Below are positions 49,751 through 50,934 of a stretch of DNA of 50,934 nt, piece after piece. Both the position numbers and the translations under genes were made by a program. Source of the stretch: Deltaproteobacteria bacterium (lineage in GTDB: Bacteria > Myxococcota_A > Polyangia > Polyangiales > JADJMO01). Every line of letters begins with the position of its first letter. The stretch's first letter is position 1. Under the pieces are notes generated by a model. It saw nothing but the letters and a program-made list of their open reading frames with translations. It did no database searches and was not told the DNA's origin. The DNA is taken from NCBI GenBank assembly GCA_025363655.1, contig JANYDK010000039.1, positions 1-50,934 on the forward strand. Reading direction: 5' to 3'.

Positions 49751-50934
49751 TCAGCGTTTTCTGCGGCCGATCAAGCCCACGAGCGCGCTGAGCACCAGGA
49801 TCGGCCATGTGCCACTGGTGTCACGGTTGCCGCTAGTGCCGCCGGTGCTCGACGTCGCGCAACCGCCGCCTTGGTCGACCGCGCCGTCGGGAGGATCGAC
49901 ACAGGCCGTGCCGTCGCAAATCTTGGGGCTGACGCAGTCGCTCGAGCTCGCGCAGGTGGTCTTGCACTTGCCGGAGCTCTCGCAAATGTAGGCACCGCAG
50001 TCGGTGGTGGTGCCATCGACGTGGGTGACGAGACTGACCGCGCACTTGTCGCCGGCGGTGCAGGAGCCGGTGGCGGTGTTGCAGACGAAGCCGGCTTTGC
50101 AATCGCTGTCGGCGGCGCAGGCTTTCTTGCAAGCGTCGGTGCCGCACGCGAACGGCTGACAGGGGCGCGATGCTGCCGCCGGACACGTGCCCGAGCCATC
50201 GCACGTCGTAGGGAGCGACTCGACGCCATCGATGCAGGTGCCGGCGCTGCACGTCACCTCGGCGCCCGCCTTCTTCGCGCAGCTCGCGCGCTCGGCCCCG
50301 TCGCAAGCAGCTGCGCTGCAGGGATTTCCAGGCTCTCCGGCGGCGCAGGCGGGGTGACCGAGGCGAGGCTTGCCGGTGACCGCGGTGCAGGTGCCTTTGG
50401 TGCCGGGTTGATCGCACGCCTCGCACGAACGATCGCAGCGCGCGTTGCAGCAGGTACCATCGGCGCAGAAGCCGGAGAGGCACTGCGTGTCGAGGCTGCA
50501 CTTGTCGCCAGCGGTTGCTCTCTTCTTGCAAACGCCGCCGGTGCAGTAGCCGTCGGTGGCACAGTCGGTGTCGGTGATGCACGAGGTTTTGCATGCGCCA
50601 TCGACACAACGCGCGGGCGAGCAAGGCGTGCCGGCGGTGTCGAGGATGCATGCGCCGAGGCCGTCGCAGGTCTGGCCTTTGACGCTGTCGCCGACGCAGC
50701 TGGTCGTGCCCGTCGCCCCACAAGCGGTGCCTGCGACATAGACCGCGCACGAGCCGGCGGCGTCGCAGGTGCCGCTCGAGCCGCAGGTCGTGACCGCCGA
50801 TTTGAGGCACTTTGCGCCTGGATTCGTGCCTTCCGCAGCCGGTCCGCACTCACCGCTCTTGTCGCCCGATTGTTTGTTCAGCGCCGAGCAAGCTTGGCAG
50901 GCGCCGTTGCAAGTCGCGTTGCAGCAGACGCCGT
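49751..50934 (-). CDS. Cys-rich surface protein with C-terminal MYXO-CTERM-like anchor, 5' partial
   Basis: The frame is open from the right edge of the window (50932) to a stop at 49751, 394 residues visible. It consists of successive Cys-rich units of some 20-30 residues, such as [65 protein letters not shown] and [14 protein letters not shown]. The C-terminus has a GGGC motif, a Ser/Thr/Gly stretch, a hydrophobic segment ([14 protein letters not shown]) and RRKR, a tail resembling MYXO-CTERM sorting signals. An internal GTG at 50257 is not the start. The product is probably anchored at the cell surface; its N-terminus lies outside the window. Confidence 0.87.
   Translation of the reverse strand, partial: GVCCNATCNGACQACSALNKQSGDKSGECGPAAEGTNPGAKCLKSAVTTCGSSGTCDAAGSCAVYVAGTACGATGTTSCVGDSVKGQTCDGLGACILDTAGTPCSPARCVDGACKTSCITDTDCATDGYCTGGVCKKRATAGDKCSLDTQCLSGFCADGTCCNARCDRSCEACDQPGTKGTCTAVTGKPRLGHPACAAGEPGNPCSAAACDGAERASCAKKAGAEVTCSAGTCIDGVESLPTTCDGSGTCPAAASRPCQPFACGTDACKKACAADSDCKAGFVCNTATGSCTAGDKCAVSLVTHVDGTTTDCGAYICESSGKCKTTCASSSDCVSPKICDGTACVDPPDGAVDQGGGCATSSTGGTSGNRDTSGTWPILVLSALVGLIGRRKR

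Noticed and set aside
50257-50934. GTG at 50257 as the start of the last gene
   Set aside because: The frame stays open with the same Cys-rich repeats all the way to the right edge, so the gene continues outside the window.

Overview
The window is one high-GC fragment that looks like a contig from a Myxococcota (Polyangia-type) genome. The case for this is the mix of genes: two very large Ser/Thr kinases, an FHA-sigma54 activator, an ECF sigma factor, a hybrid histidine kinase, and an unusually large set of lipoproteins with Asp/Thr/Gly-rich linkers or Cys-rich repeats. A C-terminal anchor resembling MYXO-CTERM is also present. Genes are dense and no gap exceeds 300 bases. I saw no rRNA, tRNA, insertion sequence, prophage or CRISPR.

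Layout. 1-5100: a beta-oxidation pair (FadB-like, 5' truncated by a fold-back repeat; thiolase), a small lipoprotein and methylmalonate-semialdehyde dehydrogenase. 5105-8111: a YehS/DUF1456 protein downstream of a thioredoxin-fold lipoprotein with an in-frame UGA at the first position of a CxxC-type motif (probable selenoprotein), then a VAT1-like oxidoreductase and a small unknown gene. 8127-13651: a lipoprotein gene, then a same-strand run of a di-haem c-type lipoprotein, two tandem ferritin-like lipoproteins and two cyclic-nucleotide-binding proteins. 13657-18241: a divergent SDR / kinase-ATPase pair whose -10 elements overlap. 18250-25490: a Kazal-like lipoprotein, FHA-sigma54 regulator, S9 peptidase, MBL hydrolase, an unknown gene and a GESH-motif lipoprotein. 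25504-32002: two inverted paralogous phosphoesterase lipoproteins, a YkgJ-type protein and a DM9-containing lipoprotein. 32189-38075: a kinase with an extracytoplasmic ligand-binding domain, a lipoprotein, an ECF sigma factor and a metalloprotease with a repeat propeller. 38223-43250: a hybrid sensor kinase, small envelope proteins and MtnA. 43298-47237: a GMC oxidoreductase divergent from a TetR/diiron-protein operon, with two copies of a probable operator between them. 47252-50934: Cys-rich surface proteins flanking SerC; the last gene runs off the end.

The most notable points are: (1) the candidate selenoprotein, where UGA is followed by Thr-Ala-Cys, 83 further in-frame residues and a 7-bp hairpin with a GU-containing loop at the distance expected of a bacterial SECIS; (2) a recurring TAnnCT hexamer 5-10 nt before the start codon of about fifteen genes, mostly lacking a Shine-Dalgarno, which suggests widespread leaderless transcription; (3) a 119-bp perfect inverted repeat at the contig edge, probably an assembly fold-back; (4) an exported haem/ferritin-like gene set. 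Functions are inferred from motifs read by eye. No database search or folding program was run.
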